Assembly (NCBI RefSeq): GCF_023634655.1
Contig: NZ_JAMKMS010000005.1
Coordinates: 1 to 64,000 of the forward strand
Source of the DNA: Vibrio methylphosphonaticus
GTDB taxonomy: Bacteria > Pseudomonadota > Gammaproteobacteria > Enterobacterales > Vibrionaceae
Length of the DNA stretch: 64,000 nucleotides
Direction: 5' to 3'
Part shown: in pieces, positions 36,561 to 46,179 of the stretch
How positions within the stretch are numbered: position 1 is the first letter of the stretch
Layout of the letters: each line of letters starts with the position of its first letter
Position numbers and translations under genes: made by a program
The notes under the pieces: model-generated
Database searches by the model: none
What the model was told of the DNA's origin: nothing
The model's input: the letters and a program-made list of their open reading frames with translations, nothing else

Positions 36561-38819
36561 ATGAGCTACGAATTAGATGAAGAGATCCTTCAAGATTTTC
36601 TAGTGGAAGCAGGCGAAATTCTCGAGCTGTTGTCTGAGCAACTTGTTGAACTAGAAAATAACCCTGAAGATAAAGATCTGCTTAACGCAATATTTAGAGG
36701 CTTCCATACCGTTAAAGGTGGCGCTGGGTTTTTGGCGTTAACTGAACTGGTGGATACGTGTCACGGTGCTGAGAACGTCTTTGATATTTTGCGCAATGGC
36801 CAAAGAGGTGTTGATTCAAACTTAATGGATATCATGCTTAAAGCATTAGATACCATTAATCATCAATTTCAGTCGGTGCAAAATTCCGAATCTATCACGC
36901 CTGCCGATCCTGGTCTTTTAGAAGAATTACATCGTCTTAGCTCACCAGCGACCAGCAACGAGCAGATCGAGGCTCCTCAACCTGCCGCACCTGTGGTTGA
37001 GTCTATTAGTGCGCCTGTTGCCGTTGAGTCAACGTCAATTGATACCCAAGGTGGTTCAATCGATGATATTACCCAAGATGAGTTCGAGCGTCTGTTAGAT
37101 GAGCTACACGGTAAAGGTGCTGCGCCTAATCAGAAAAAAAACGCACCTTCTCAGGCTATTTCTCCAGCAGTGACTGCGGTAGATAATACACCGCAAGCGG
37201 CTAACGCCAGTTCGTCGGACATCACCGATGATGAATTTGAAAAGCTTCTAGATGAGCTTCATGGTGTAGGTAAGGGCCCATCATTAGGTGATGCCGCGGC
37301 ACAGCCTGTAGCTGTACCTACCACAGCACCAGTATCTTCTCCTGCTTCGCCCCCTTCAGGTGGTGATTTGATGACGGATGAAGAGTTTGAAAAGTTATTG
37401 GATGAACTTCATGGCGTGGGCAATGGTCCTTCACCTGAAGAACTAGAGGCCGCGACGAAACCTATTTCCGTATTGCAAGAGCCGAGTGCTTCTATCTTTG
37501 AGCCAGCTCCGGATAATACTGCAAACGCAGTTAGTGTGGCGCCTGCGTCTCACCCAGCACCGATTTCAGCGCCAGCAATGCAAGAGAAGAAGTTGCCTGC
37601 AAACAGCGAAACCAAAGCCACGCCGGTTAAAAAACCTCAGGCAGAAGCCAGTGTTCGTGTGGACACGTCCACACTCGATACCATCATGAATATGGTGGGT
37701 GAGTTGGTGTTGGTTCGAAATCGATTGGTAAGCCTTGGTCTCAATAGCAATGATGAAGAGATGTCAAAAGCGGTCTCTAACCTCGACGTTGTCACAGCAG
37801 ATTTGCAAGGCGCGGTGATGAAAACGCGCATGCAGCCTATTAAAAAGGTCTTTGGACGTTTCCCTCGCGTTATTCGCGATCTTGCTCGTAGCCTAAATAA
37901 AGACATTGTTTTGGTCATGCAGGGCGAAGAGACGGACTTGGATAAGAATTTAGTCGAAGCGTTAGCGGATCCGCTGATTCACTTGGTTCGAAATTCGGTA
38001 GACCATGGCATTGAAATGCCGGAGGTGCGTGAGCAGTCAGGTAAATCTCGTACCGGTACAGTGACGTTATCGGCGTCGCAAGAAGGTGATCATATTGAAC
38101 TGGCTATCGTTGATGATGGCGGCGGTATGGATCCGGATAAACTGCGCGCGATTGCGGTTAAACGTGGCATGATGGATGACGATGCGGCATCGCGTCTAAC
38201 CAACAAAGAATGTTTCAATCTAATTTTTATGCCAGGCTTCTCGAGTAAAGAAAAAATCTCAGATATTTCTGGACGTGGTGTAGGGATGGATGTGGTTAAA
38301 ACCGCGATTAATACCCTAAATGGCTCCATTGATATTGATTCAGAGCTTGGCACCGGGACCAAAATTACTATCAAGGTTCCACTGACTTTAGCGATTCTAC
38401 CCACCTTAATGGTCGGTGTTGGCGGTAACCCATTTGCGTTGCCACTTGCAAGTGTTAATGAGATCTTCCACCTTGATCTAAGTCGCACCAATGTCGTTGA
38501 TGGCCAATTGACGATTATCGTTCGTGACAAGTCGATCCCGCTGTTCTATTTGCAAAACTGGCTCGCTTCTCATGCCGGTCGCGCGGAACAACGCAAAGGC
38601 CATGGTCATGTGGTGATTGTTCAAATCGGTAGTCAACGTGTTGGCTTTGTTGTCGATACTCTCATTGGTCAAGAAGAAGTGGTGATTAAACCACTTGATA
38701 AGTTGTTGCAAGGTACGCCGGGTATGGCGGGTGCAACGATCACCAGTGATGGTCATATCGCTTTAATTTTGGACGTGCCTGATTTACTTAAACAGTACGC
38801 CGCTGCATCGCGTATCTGA
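36561..38819 (+). CDS. cheA: CheA chemotaxis histidine kinase
   Basis: 752 aa. P1 phosphotransfer domain 1-105 with H49 ([10 protein letters not shown]), a long linker about 125-364, P3 dimerisation domain from about 365, P4 ATPase ([28 protein letters not shown]) and P5 CheW-like domain (about 610-745). The linker lacks an evident P2 domain and has three near-identical peptides of the form T-x-(D/E)-E-F-E-x-LLDELHG at about 170-186, 221-237 and 271-287. Phosphorylates CheY and CheB in response to receptors. GAGGTGG lies upstream of ATG. Confidence 0.96.
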   Translation: MSYELDEEILQDFLVEAGEILELLSEQLVELENNPEDKDLLNAIFRGFHTVKGGAGFLALTELVDTCHGAENVFDILRNGQRGVDSNLMDIMLKALDTINHQFQSVQNSESITPADPGLLEELHRLSSPATSNEQIEAPQPAAPVVESISAPVAVESTSIDTQGGSIDDITQDEFERLLDELHGKGAAPNQKKNAPSQAISPAVTAVDNTPQAANASSSDITDDEFEKLLDELHGVGKGPSLGDAAAQPVAVPTTAPVSSPASPPSGGDLMTDEEFEKLLDELHGVGNGPSPEELEAATKPISVLQEPSASIFEPAPDNTANAVSVAPASHPAPISAPAMQEKKLPANSETKATPVKKPQAEASVRVDTSTLDTIMNMVGELVLVRNRLVSLGLNSNDEEMSKAVSNLDVVTADLQGAVMKTRMQPIKKVFGRFPRVIRDLARSLNKDIVLVMQGEETDLDKNLVEALADPLIHLVRNSVDHGIEMPEVREQSGKSRTGTVTLSASQEGDHIELAIVDDGGGMDPDKLRAIAVKRGMMDDDAASRLTNKECFNLIFMPGFSSKEKISDISGRGVGMDVVKTAINTLNGSIDIDSELGTGTKITIKVPLTLAILPTLMVGVGGNPFALPLASVNEIFHLDLSRTNVVDGQLTIIVRDKSIPLFYLQNWLASHAGRAEQRKGHGHVVIVQIGSQRVGFVVDTLIGQEEVVIKPLDKLLQGTPGMAGATITSDGHIALILDVPDLLKQYAAASRI

Positions 38820-38830
38820 TAAGGAAATCT

Positions 38831-40009
38831 ATGTCGATCAAAGTGTTAGTAGTAGACGATTCAAGTTTTTTCCGTCGTCGAGTCAGTGATATCATCAATG
38901 CCGCCCCCCGGTTGGAAGTGATCGATGTGGCGGTCAATGGCAAAGAAGCGCTTGAAAAGGCGCTTTCTCTTAAGCCTGATGTTATTACTATGGATATTGA
39001 AATGCCTGTTATGGATGGCATTTCAGCAGTCCGCGAGATCATGGCGAAGCAACCGACGCCCATATTAATGTTTTCATCGCTGACACATGATGGAGCGAAA
39101 GCGACGTTAGATGCGCTTGAAGCGGGGGCGTTAGACTTCTTACCCAAGAAGTTTGAAGACATCGCGAGAAATAAAGATGAAGCGGTCGCGTTGTTGCAAC
39201 AACGAGTCCAGCAGATTGCCAGTCGCCGCACTATGATGCGTCGAACCCCCTTGGTTTCACGTACACAAAGAGCGTTACCAACCTCTGCTTCTGCGGCTCA
39301 AAGTTCGTTAAGCGCGCCACCGCTTAAACCTTCCGCGCGTGAAGCATCGAGTAAGCCCGGTGAATCTGCAATATCTAGAACAAGCAGTGCTTCAGCTCAA
39401 GCACCACTGCAAGCGCGTTTTCGCGCCTCAGGTAAAGCATACCAGTTGACGGCCATTGGGACTTCTACGGGAGGACCAGTCGCGTTGCAACGAATCTTAA
39501 CTCAGTTTCCTCGAAACTATCCGCATCCTATTTTGTTGGTTCAACACATGCCAGCAACCTTTACCGCCGCCTTTGCAGCGCGACTTAATTCGTTGTGCCA
39601 GATCACGGTAAAAGAAGCGGCAGACGGTGATGTACTGCAACCCGGTGTTGCATATCTTGCGCCTGGCGGTATGCAAATGATGCTAGAGGGCCGTCCATCA
39701 AGTGCTAAATTACGCATTATTGATGGGGGGGAACGGATGAACTACAAGCCATGTGTTGACGTGACATTTGGTTCAGCCGCTAAGATTTACCAAGATAAAG
39801 TGCTGTCGGTCATTTTAACGGGTATGGGTGCTGATGGTCGTGAGGGCGCACGCATGTTAAAAAATGCCGGTTCTACGGTATGGGCGCAAGATGAAGAAAG
39901 TTGCGTGGTGTATGGTATGCCTCAAGCTGTCGCTAAAGCGGGCATCTCGACAGAAGATTTACCGTTAGAGCGCGTTGCTGAGCGTATTCTTGTCGAGCTG
40001 AAGAGGTAG
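38831..40009 (+). CDS. cheB: CheB protein-glutamate methylesterase
   Basis: 392 aa. Receiver domain with phosphoacceptor D55 ([11 protein letters not shown]), Ser/Ala-rich linker about 140-200 and methylesterase domain with catalytic S212 (GTSTGG), H239 (VQHMP) and the Asp in [10 protein letters not shown]. Resets receptors during adaptation. AAGGAAA lies 5 bases before ATG. Confidence 0.95.
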   Translation: MSIKVLVVDDSSFFRRRVSDIINAAPRLEVIDVAVNGKEALEKALSLKPDVITMDIEMPVMDGISAVREIMAKQPTPILMFSSLTHDGAKATLDALEAGALDFLPKKFEDIARNKDEAVALLQQRVQQIASRRTMMRRTPLVSRTQRALPTSASAAQSSLSAPPLKPSAREASSKPGESAISRTSSASAQAPLQARFRASGKAYQLTAIGTSTGGPVALQRILTQFPRNYPHPILLVQHMPATFTAAFAARLNSLCQITVKEAADGDVLQPGVAYLAPGGMQMMLEGRPSSAKLRIIDGGERMNYKPCVDVTFGSAAKIYQDKVLSVILTGMGADGREGARMLKNAGSTVWAQDEESCVVYGMPQAVAKAGISTEDLPLERVAERILVELKR

Positions 40010-40013
40010 TAAC

Positions 40014-40796
40014 ATGATCGTATGGAGTGTTGCTAACCAAAAAGGTGGTGTTGGAAAAACCACCAGTACCGTGACGTTAGCAGGTTTACTGGCTCAAAAA
40101 GGTCACCGAGTATTGTTGATTGATACTGACCCGCACGCCTCGCTTACCACGTACTTAGGGATGGACTCCGATACACTGCCTAAGAGTTTATTCGATTTAT
40201 TCCAGTTGAAAGAGTTTACTGAAACCCGAGTAAAAGCACTGGTTCACGAAACGAACATCGATAATATTGATGTCATCCCGGCACATATGTCGCTAGCAAC
40301 CCTTGATAGAGTCATGGGTAATCGCAGCGGTATGGGGTTGATTCTTAAGCGAGCCCTGTTGACGTTGCGCGATCACTACGATTACGTCTTAATAGATTGC
40401 CCCCCGATCCTTGGGGTCATGATGGTTAATGCATTGGCGGCGAGCGACCGAATCTTGATTCCAGTTCAAACCGAATTTTTAGCCATGAAAGGGCTGGAAA
40501 GAATGGTGAGAACCTTGGCGATCATGCAAAAATCTCGTCAGCGTCCATTTAAAGTGACGATTGTACCAACCATGTATGACAAACGTACAAGGGCTTCGTT
40601 ACAGACGTTGACACAGTTGAAACAAGACTACCCGGATCAAGTTTGGAGCTCAGCCGTTCCCATTGATACCAAGTTTAGAGATGCCAGCCTTAAGCACTTA
40701 CCAGCATCACATTTTGCTTCAGGCAGTCGTGGTGTGTTTGCTTACAAGCAACTACTGATCTATTTAGAGAGGCTAGCGATTGATGGCAATGGATGA
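40014..40796 (+). CDS. parC: ParC, ParA-like ATPase for polar chemotaxis arrays
   Basis: 260 aa ParA/Soj family ATPase: Walker A KGGVGKTT (10-17), then DTDPH and LIDCPP motifs. In Vibrio the ParA-like protein encoded at this place in the che operon (ParC) brings chemotaxis arrays to the old pole. No parB partner is near, which supports a cell-pole role rather than DNA partition. GAGGTAG lies upstream; its end overlaps parP by 14 bases. Confidence 0.88.
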   Translation: MIVWSVANQKGGVGKTTSTVTLAGLLAQKGHRVLLIDTDPHASLTTYLGMDSDTLPKSLFDLFQLKEFTETRVKALVHETNIDNIDVIPAHMSLATLDRVMGNRSGMGLILKRALLTLRDHYDYVLIDCPPILGVMMVNALAASDRILIPVQTEFLAMKGLERMVRTLAIMQKSRQRPFKVTIVPTMYDKRTRASLQTLTQLKQDYPDQVWSSAVPIDTKFRDASLKHLPASHFASGSRGVFAYKQLLIYLERLAIDGNG

Positions 40797-42018
40797 AGCG
40801 CCTCTATCCAGCGAACAAGCGCTTGATGATTATTTTAACTCACTACTTGGAATTGGAGATTGTTCTGAGGACGAGAGCGAAGACCATTCCTCGAGTGAGG
40901 CAGCGTCAATTGACGTCGCACCGAGTGACTTCACACCGAGTGACGTCGCACCGAGTGAGATTGTGTTCGATGAAACTACGAATGCTGACCACACCGCCGT
41001 TTTAGACGCTCGTACCGACTCGATTGACGGCGATGTTGGTCAACGCTCAGTTGAGTATCAAGCCGCTTCTGTTGAGACTGTACAGTACGATGGTGGCAAC
41101 GAAGCTTGCGTTGAAACCGCGACATTTGAGACATCAGCGTGGCAGGCTCAGCCTAGCGTGCATCCTGAGTCTTCGGCTCAATATGGGCGCAGTGTTGATT
41201 ATGATGAGCCGCCTAACTTACAGCAACTCGAAAAGCTGTTTGATGGTATGCGCTTACAAACTGAAGCGGATACCCCGGAAATGCTTCAGCCGTTATTGCA
41301 GCCCGAGCCAGCCCAACCAGAGCTGATGCAGTCAGAGCTAATGCAATCAGTGGAAGAGCAGAGTGGTGAGCCAGAGATTCAGCACTGGGCGCTACCCGAA
41401 ACAGAATATGTGGAAGAATCGACAAGTGATGCCGATGCTGTTTCTAGTGACCCCGACATAGAGCACAGGGTTTCAGAGCCTGAGCAAACTATCACGCTAG
41501 ACAATGCGGGTGGTACTGACCAAGTTAACTCTGGTGGTGGAGAGGCGACGATTTGGCAAAGTACCGAACGCAGTGAAAATTTCCAAGTGCTGTACTTTGC
41601 CGTCAATGGTATGACCTTTGCGGTGCCATTAGATGAGTTAGGTGGTATCCATAAAATGGGTGAGTTGAGCCATTTAATTGGTCGTCCTGCTTGGTATCTC
41701 GGTTTACAGTCAAGCCGAGATAATAAGCTCGATGTTGTAGACACCGCGAAGTGGGTGATGCCCGATGTGTTAGCAGATGATGACTATAAGTCAGAGTATG
41801 AATACATTGTCATGCTAGGCGAAAGTAACTGGGGTTTAGCATCGACAGAGCTTAAAGGTACCGAACAGCTGCGACCAGAAGCGGTAAGGTGGCGAGAACA
41901 ATCAGGCAAGCGTCCTTGGTTAGCGGGCATGGTGAAAGAGCAAATGTGTGCGCTAGTTCATGTGTCGGAGTTAATTGGAATGCTAAACGCTGGATTAGAT
42001 GTTAATTCAGTACAATAA
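40783..42018 (+). CDS. parP: ParP, CheW-like partner of ParC
   Basis: 411 aa. An acidic, Glu/Ser-rich disordered N-terminal region (about 1-255, containing repeats) precedes a C-terminal CheW-like domain (about 262-405: FQVLYFAVNGMTFAVPLDELGGI). In Vibrio, ParP links ParC to CheA and receptors and retains arrays at the pole. ATG 40783 has GAGAGG ten bases upstream; ATG 40789 is possible. An LSSEQALDDYFNSLLG helix at the N-terminus is the only conserved-looking part of the tail. Confidence 0.85.
   Translation: MAMDEAPLSSEQALDDYFNSLLGIGDCSEDESEDHSSSEAASIDVAPSDFTPSDVAPSEIVFDETTNADHTAVLDARTDSIDGDVGQRSVEYQAASVETVQYDGGNEACVETATFETSAWQAQPSVHPESSAQYGRSVDYDEPPNLQQLEKLFDGMRLQTEADTPEMLQPLLQPEPAQPELMQSELMQSVEEQSGEPEIQHWALPETEYVEESTSDADAVSSDPDIEHRVSEPEQTITLDNAGGTDQVNSGGGEATIWQSTERSENFQVLYFAVNGMTFAVPLDELGGIHKMGELSHLIGRPAWYLGLQSSRDNKLDVVDTAKWVMPDVLADDDYKSEYEYIVMLGESNWGLASTELKGTEQLRPEAVRWREQSGKRPWLAGMVKEQMCALVHVSELIGMLNAGLDVNSVQ
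40912..40956 (+). repeat. three 15-bp in-frame repeats in parP
   Basis: GACGTCGCACCGAGT, GACTTCACACCGAGT, GACGTCGCACCGAGT in tandem, encoding (D-V/F-A/T-P-S) units in the disordered N-terminal region. Recent tandem duplication is suggested by copies 1 and 3 being identical. Confidence 0.9.
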
Positions 42019-42073
42019 CAAGAATTGATGCAATTGTGGTTAACACCACAGTTTAGATATTGAGAGGAAAATT

Positions 42074-42568
42074 ATGTCTCAGACAATGGATGTAGAACTA
42101 AGAAAAGATCAAGCTAACGATGAAGTGTTGCAGTGGGTAACCTTCCAGTTAGAAGAAGAAACATATGGCATCAATGTAATGCAAGTGCGTGAAGTGCTTC
42201 GTTATACTGAAATTGCTCCCGTTCCTGGTGCTCCAGATTACGTATTGGGCATTATTAACTTGCGTGGTAACGTTGTCACGGTTATCGACACGCGTGCGCG
42301 CTTTGGACTAATGCAAGGTGAAATAACCGATAATACTCGTATTATTGTTATCGAATCTGAGCGTCAAGTTATCGGTATTCTTGTTGATAGCGTCGCGGAA
42401 GTGGTGTATTTGCGTTCTTCAGAAATCGATACCACACCAAGTGTTGGTACTGATGAAAGTGCTAAGTTTATCCAAGGTGTCAGTAACCGTGAAGGTAAGC
42501 TGTTAATCCTCGTTGACTTGAATAAGCTGCTCTCTGAAGATGAGTGGGATGATATGGCTTATTTATAA
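42074..42568 (+). CDS. cheW: CheW chemotaxis coupling protein
   Basis: 164 aa CheW domain protein (VTFQLEEETYGINVMQVREVL; GIINLRGNVVTVID) that couples receptors to CheA. GAGGAAAA lies before ATG. The stop overlaps the next gene's start by one base (TAATG). Confidence 0.95.
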   Translation: MSQTMDVELRKDQANDEVLQWVTFQLEEETYGINVMQVREVLRYTEIAPVPGAPDYVLGIINLRGNVVTVIDTRARFGLMQGEITDNTRIIVIESERQVIGILVDSVAEVVYLRSSEIDTTPSVGTDESAKFIQGVSNREGKLLILVDLNKLLSEDEWDDMAYL

Positions 42569-43071
42569 TGCTTGAGTCCTTCCCATTTCAATCACCTCTA
42601 CTTTGGGTAGGGGTGGTGACTTTTGTCGTTATCCTTGTCTGGTTAGTGAAACTGCATCGTCAATTGAGTTTGCATAAAAACGCCAGCCGTCAGCAGATCC
42701 GTCAAGCTGACAGAGAGGTAGACAAGTGCAATAAGCAACTGCTAGAAGTTCGTTCTGTACTTGTTGGATTGGGGCAAAAGATCTCCGAGCAAGAAGATAT
42801 TATTCGTCATTTGACCGAACGCGTTGTCGAGTTAGAAAATATTGATAGCGATGGGCGTTTGTATACTCGCGCCAACAAAATGGTCAAACTTGGCGCCGAT
42901 ATCAACGAATTGATTGAAGAGTGTGAGCTTCCTAAAGCGGAAGCGGAATTGATGATGTCACTGCAAAATAAGATTGCAGGAAAAGAAAAAGTTCCGCCAC
43001 TTAACAAACCTAAAGCCCATCAGGCTCGATCTCAAATGATGGGTTACCAGCCTCCTAAACGCTCACGCTAA
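42568..43071 (+). CDS. DUF2802 membrane-anchored coiled-coil protein
   Basis: 167 aa. One N-terminal membrane helix (about 12-28), coiled coil about 35-92, then a short two-helix segment (about 110-136: KLGADINELIEECELPKAEAE) and a basic tail (KPKAHQARS...KRSR). DUF2802 proteins are typically found at the end of gamma-proteobacterial flagellar/che operons; function is not established. The plan (membrane anchor, coiled coil, short helical module, end of a fla/che operon) resembles SwrB of Bacillus. Translationally coupled to cheW. Confidence 0.85.
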   Translation: MLESFPFQSPLLWVGVVTFVVILVWLVKLHRQLSLHKNASRQQIRQADREVDKCNKQLLEVRSVLVGLGQKISEQEDIIRHLTERVVELENIDSDGRLYTRANKMVKLGADINELIEECELPKAEAELMMSLQNKIAGKEKVPPLNKPKAHQARSQMMGYQPPKRSR

Positions 43072-43076
43072 TTGTT

Positions 43077-43122
43077 AACAAGTGTATTGATTTTAAAGAG
43101 ATACACTTGTTCATTTCTTTTT
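43077..43122 (+). terminator. terminator closing the flhA-che transcript
   Basis: AACAAGTGTAT (43077-43087) pairs perfectly with ATACACTTGTT (43101-43111); the downstream CATTTCTTTTT is a broken U-tract. The rest of the gap up to ccmA (43123-43358) is AT-rich and must hold the ccm promoter, but I see no strong -35/-10 pair. Confidence 0.65.
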
Positions 43123-43358
43123 ATATTCTTAATAAATTCTTACGTTTTCACATTCGTAGTTAAGATATGGTCTGCTATTCTATTTGTCAGTTTAATATGG
43201 AAATTGGATCGATATACTACTTTAGTGGTAGTTAAGGCTAGAAATAACAGAGGTTTAGTGTTTGAGCTTAAGTTTCGTGAAGCGAGTTTGATCATTATCC
43301 TATTGTCACAATACAGCTATGGTAAGATGAACGCCTTGTCGTCCCAGCCTAAAAACGA

Positions 43359-43976
43359 ATGTTAGAAGTCATAAATTTAACCGCGATTCGAGATGAGCGC
43401 GTATTGTTCGAAAATTTATCATTTTCGTTACAAACCGGAGACCTAGTGCAAATTGAAGGTCGAAACGGAACCGGAAAAACGACCTTAATGCGTATAGTGG
43501 CGGGATTAGGTGATCGAGAAGACGGTGAAATTCGTTGGAATAGTGAAACCATTGAATCAAACCGAGAAGAGTATCACCAAAATCTATTGTTTCTCGGCCA
43601 TCAAACCGGTGTCAAAAGAGAACTGACCGCCTTTGAAAATCTGACGTTTTATCAGTCAATCCATGCCCCTAATACGACTCCGGAGCAAATATTTCATGCA
43701 CTGATGCAGGTGGGGCTCGCGGGCAGGGAAGATGTTCCTGTCGCTCAGCTTTCTGCCGGACAACAGCGTCGAGTTGCGTTAGCGCGTTTGTGGTTGAGTG
43801 AACAGCTGTTGTGGATCTTAGATGAGCCGTTAACGGCCATTGATAAACAAGGCGTTAAGGTATTGGAAGCGCTGTTCTTAGCGCATGCAAATAAGGGTGG
43901 GATTGTCATGCTAACCACTCACCAAGACATGTTTAATGAGAACCCTAAACTTAAGAAAATTAAGCTTGGAGAGTAG
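43359..43976 (+). CDS. ccmA: CcmA, heme exporter ATP-binding protein
   Basis: 205 aa ABC ATPase: Walker [10 protein letters not shown], signature [14 protein letters not shown], Walker B LWILDEPL. With CcmB, CcmC and CcmD it releases heme-loaded CcmE in system I cytochrome c maturation. First gene of the ccm operon; the ribosome site is weak. Confidence 0.94.
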   Translation: MLEVINLTAIRDERVLFENLSFSLQTGDLVQIEGRNGTGKTTLMRIVAGLGDREDGEIRWNSETIESNREEYHQNLLFLGHQTGVKRELTAFENLTFYQSIHAPNTTPEQIFHALMQVGLAGREDVPVAQLSAGQQRRVALARLWLSEQLLWILDEPLTAIDKQGVKVLEALFLAHANKGGIVMLTTHQDMFNENPKLKKIKLGE

Positions 43977-43977
43977 T

Positions 43978-44646
43978 ATGCTGGCTTCTACGATGAAAAT
44001 TATCCGTCGAGAATTGCTGATTGCCTTTCGACGTCAGGCTGATATTTTCAACCCGTTGTGGTTTTTTATTATCGTTATTACTTTGTTTCCGTTGAGCATT
44101 GGACCTGAGCCGAACCTTTTAGCACGCATTGCCGCAGGAATTGTTTGGGTAGCCGCATTGCTGGCCGCGCTGCTGTCATTGGAACGTTTATTTAAAGACG
44201 ACTTCCAAGATGGGGCATTAGAACAGATGATGTTGATGCCAATCCCATTACCTTTGGTGGTCATGGCAAAAATCGTCGCGCACTGGTTACTGACGGGCTT
44301 GCCGCTGATATTAATTAGTCCGCTGCTGTCTATTTTGTTGTCATTGGACTTTGACACTTGGCTAGCCGTGGTCTTGACCCTGCTGGTCGGCACGCCAACA
44401 TTGAGTTTTATCGGCGCCATTGGTGTTGCACTCACCGTTGGACTGCAAAAGGGTGGAGTGCTGTTAAGCTTACTAGTATTACCACTTTATATCCCTATTC
44501 TAATATTTGCTACCTCGGCGATTGATGCGGCATCACTAGGTGTTGCGTATAATGGTCAGCTTGCGCTACTTGCTGCGATGCTTGCGGGTGCGATGACGTT
44601 AACACCATTCGCCATAAGCGCGGCATTGAGAGTGAGCGTCAACTAG
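43978..44646 (+). CDS. ccmB: CcmB, heme exporter membrane protein
   Basis: 222 aa, six membrane helices; membrane partner of CcmA. ATG 43978 follows the ccmA stop by one base, with TTGGAGAG six bases upstream. A longer frame starting inside ccmA lacks family support. Contains the FKDDFQDGALEQMML stretch typical of CcmB. Confidence 0.94.
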   Translation: MLASTMKIIRRELLIAFRRQADIFNPLWFFIIVITLFPLSIGPEPNLLARIAAGIVWVAALLAALLSLERLFKDDFQDGALEQMMLMPIPLPLVVMAKIVAHWLLTGLPLILISPLLSILLSLDFDTWLAVVLTLLVGTPTLSFIGAIGVALTVGLQKGGVLLSLLVLPLYIPILIFATSAIDAASLGVAYNGQLALLAAMLAGAMTLTPFAISAALRVSVN

Positions 44647-44733
44647 AGCACCGCTGGAATATAATAACTATCAATCAGGCATCGCAACGTAGAAGTGATG
44701 TCGGTAATGTCGTTTTAAAGAGTGAGAAACTAT

Positions 44734-45486
44734 ATGTGGAAATGGCTTCATCCTTATGCCAAATCTGAAACCACCTATCAATTGTGTGGTCGTTTATTAC
44801 CGTGGTTTGCCACACTGGCGTTGGCGTGCTTATCAGTTGGCACGGTTTGGGGGCTTGCGTTTGCACCTTCAGACTACCAACAAGGCGACAGCTTTAGGAT
44901 TATCTATATCCATGTACCGTCGGCAATTTGGTCGATGGGTGTCTATATGTCGATGGCCATTGCCGCCTTTATCGGTTTGGTTTGGCAAGTAAAATTATCC
45001 AGTATGGCTGCGCTTGCTATGGCACCAATTGGCGCGGTGTTTACATTTATCGCCCTGTTGACCGGCGCCGTTTGGGGTAAACCAATGTGGGGCGCATGGT
45101 GGGTGTGGGATGCTCGTCTTACCTCTGAGCTTATTCTCCTTTTCCTCTACCTTGGGGTTATCGCGCTTTATCACGCCTTTGATGATCAAAAAACAGCAGC
45201 GAAAGCAGCCGGTATTTTAGCGATTGTTGGAGTGGTGAATTTGCCAATTATTCACTTCTCCGTTGAATGGTGGAACACCCTTCATCAAGGCGCATCCATT
45301 ACTAAATTCGCGAAACCGTCGATTTCAAGCGACATGCTATGGCCACTATTATTGAACATTTTTGGATTTGCGTTCTTTTTTGGTACGTTGACTCTGATTC
45401 GACTTCGAAATGAAATTATCAGCAAAGAAGGTCACCGCCCATGGGTGATCGCACTTGCCAACCATCAGCTTAAATCAAGAGGTTAA
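44734..45486 (+). CDS. ccmC: CcmC, heme-handling membrane protein
   Basis: 250 aa, six membrane helices with the tryptophan-rich WWD heme-binding motif (GKPMWGAWWVWDARLTS) in a periplasmic loop. Loads heme onto CcmE. ATG 44734 (MWKWLHPYAK) is preferred to GTG 44722, which lies in the AAAGAG ribosome site. Confidence 0.95.
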   Translation: MWKWLHPYAKSETTYQLCGRLLPWFATLALACLSVGTVWGLAFAPSDYQQGDSFRIIYIHVPSAIWSMGVYMSMAIAAFIGLVWQVKLSSMAALAMAPIGAVFTFIALLTGAVWGKPMWGAWWVWDARLTSELILLFLYLGVIALYHAFDDQKTAAKAAGILAIVGVVNLPIIHFSVEWWNTLHQGASITKFAKPSISSDMLWPLLLNIFGFAFFFGTLTLIRLRNEIISKEGHRPWVIALANHQLKSRG

Positions 45487-45490
45487 CACC

Positions 45491-45697
45491 ATGCATTTTG
45501 ATTCAATCGGCGACTTTTTCGCGATGGGCGGATATGCAGGCTACGTTTGGAGCGCATTCGGCATTACTTTTCTATCACTTATTATTTTGCTTTTAACCAG
45601 TTTGTCTCGTGGCAAGACGCTTCTTAAAGAAGTGCAAGCCAAAGTGGATAGACAATCGCGCATCGATGCCGCGAAAAATATGGAGAATACATTATGA
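45491..45697 (+). CDS. ccmD: CcmD, heme exporter small subunit
   Basis: 68 aa with one membrane helix (about 18-38) and a basic tail; normal CcmD size. Needed for release of holo-CcmE. ATG 45491 with AGAGG eight bases upstream. The stop overlaps ccmE as ATGA. Confidence 0.92.
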   Translation: MHFDSIGDFFAMGGYAGYVWSAFGITFLSLIILLLTSLSRGKTLLKEVQAKVDRQSRIDAAKNMENTL

Positions 45698-46179
45698 CCC
45701 CTAGGCGCAAGAAAAGGCTTGGTATCATCTTGGCTATTTTTATTGGTATTAGTGCTACCGTGGGACTCATTCTTTATGCGTTAAACCAAAATATGGATTT
45801 ATTCTATACCCCTACAGAGCTTGTTAACGGCAAACCGGATGGCTCTAAGCCTGAAGTGGGTCAGCGACTGCGTATTGGTGGTATGGTGGTGGATGGTTCT
45901 GTTAGGCGTGATAATGAATCGCTAAGAGTCAGCTTTGATCTTGCCGATGTAGGACCGAAAGTAACCGTCGTCTATGATGGTATCTTGCCAGACCTTTTCC
46001 GTGAAGGGCAAGGCATAGTCGCTCAGGGTGTCCTGGTTGACGCTACCACGATTGAAGCGTTTGAAGTACTGGCAAAGCATGATGAAGAATACATGCCGCC
46101 TGAAGTCGCGGAAGCGATGAAAAAAACTCACGCGCCACTTGAATACTCTTCTGAACAAAAACAAGGAAGCGGTCAATGA
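45694..46179 (+). CDS. ccmE: CcmE, periplasmic heme chaperone
   Basis: 161 aa. N-terminal membrane anchor (about 9-29), OB-fold domain and covalent heme-binding H129 within the [10 protein letters not shown] motif. Carries heme from CcmC to CcmF/H. Overlaps ccmD and ccmF by ATGA (4 bases each). Confidence 0.95.
   Translation: MTPRRKKRLGIILAIFIGISATVGLILYALNQNMDLFYTPTELVNGKPDGSKPEVGQRLRIGGMVVDGSVRRDNESLRVSFDLADVGPKVTVVYDGILPDLFREGQGIVAQGVLVDATTIEAFEVLAKHDEEYMPPEVAEAMKKTHAPLEYSSEQKQGSGQ

Noticed and set aside
40014..40796. reading the ParA-like gene as a chromosome or plasmid partition ParA
   Set aside because: There is no ParB gene or parS-like repeats nearby; the gene is locked in the che operon next to a CheW-like partner, matching Vibrio ParC.
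43072..43365. 97-codon open frame between the DUF2802 gene and ccmA
   Set aside because: It starts at the DUF2802 stop, crosses a perfect terminator stem, is AT-driven and hydrophobic by composition, and overlaps the ccmA start.
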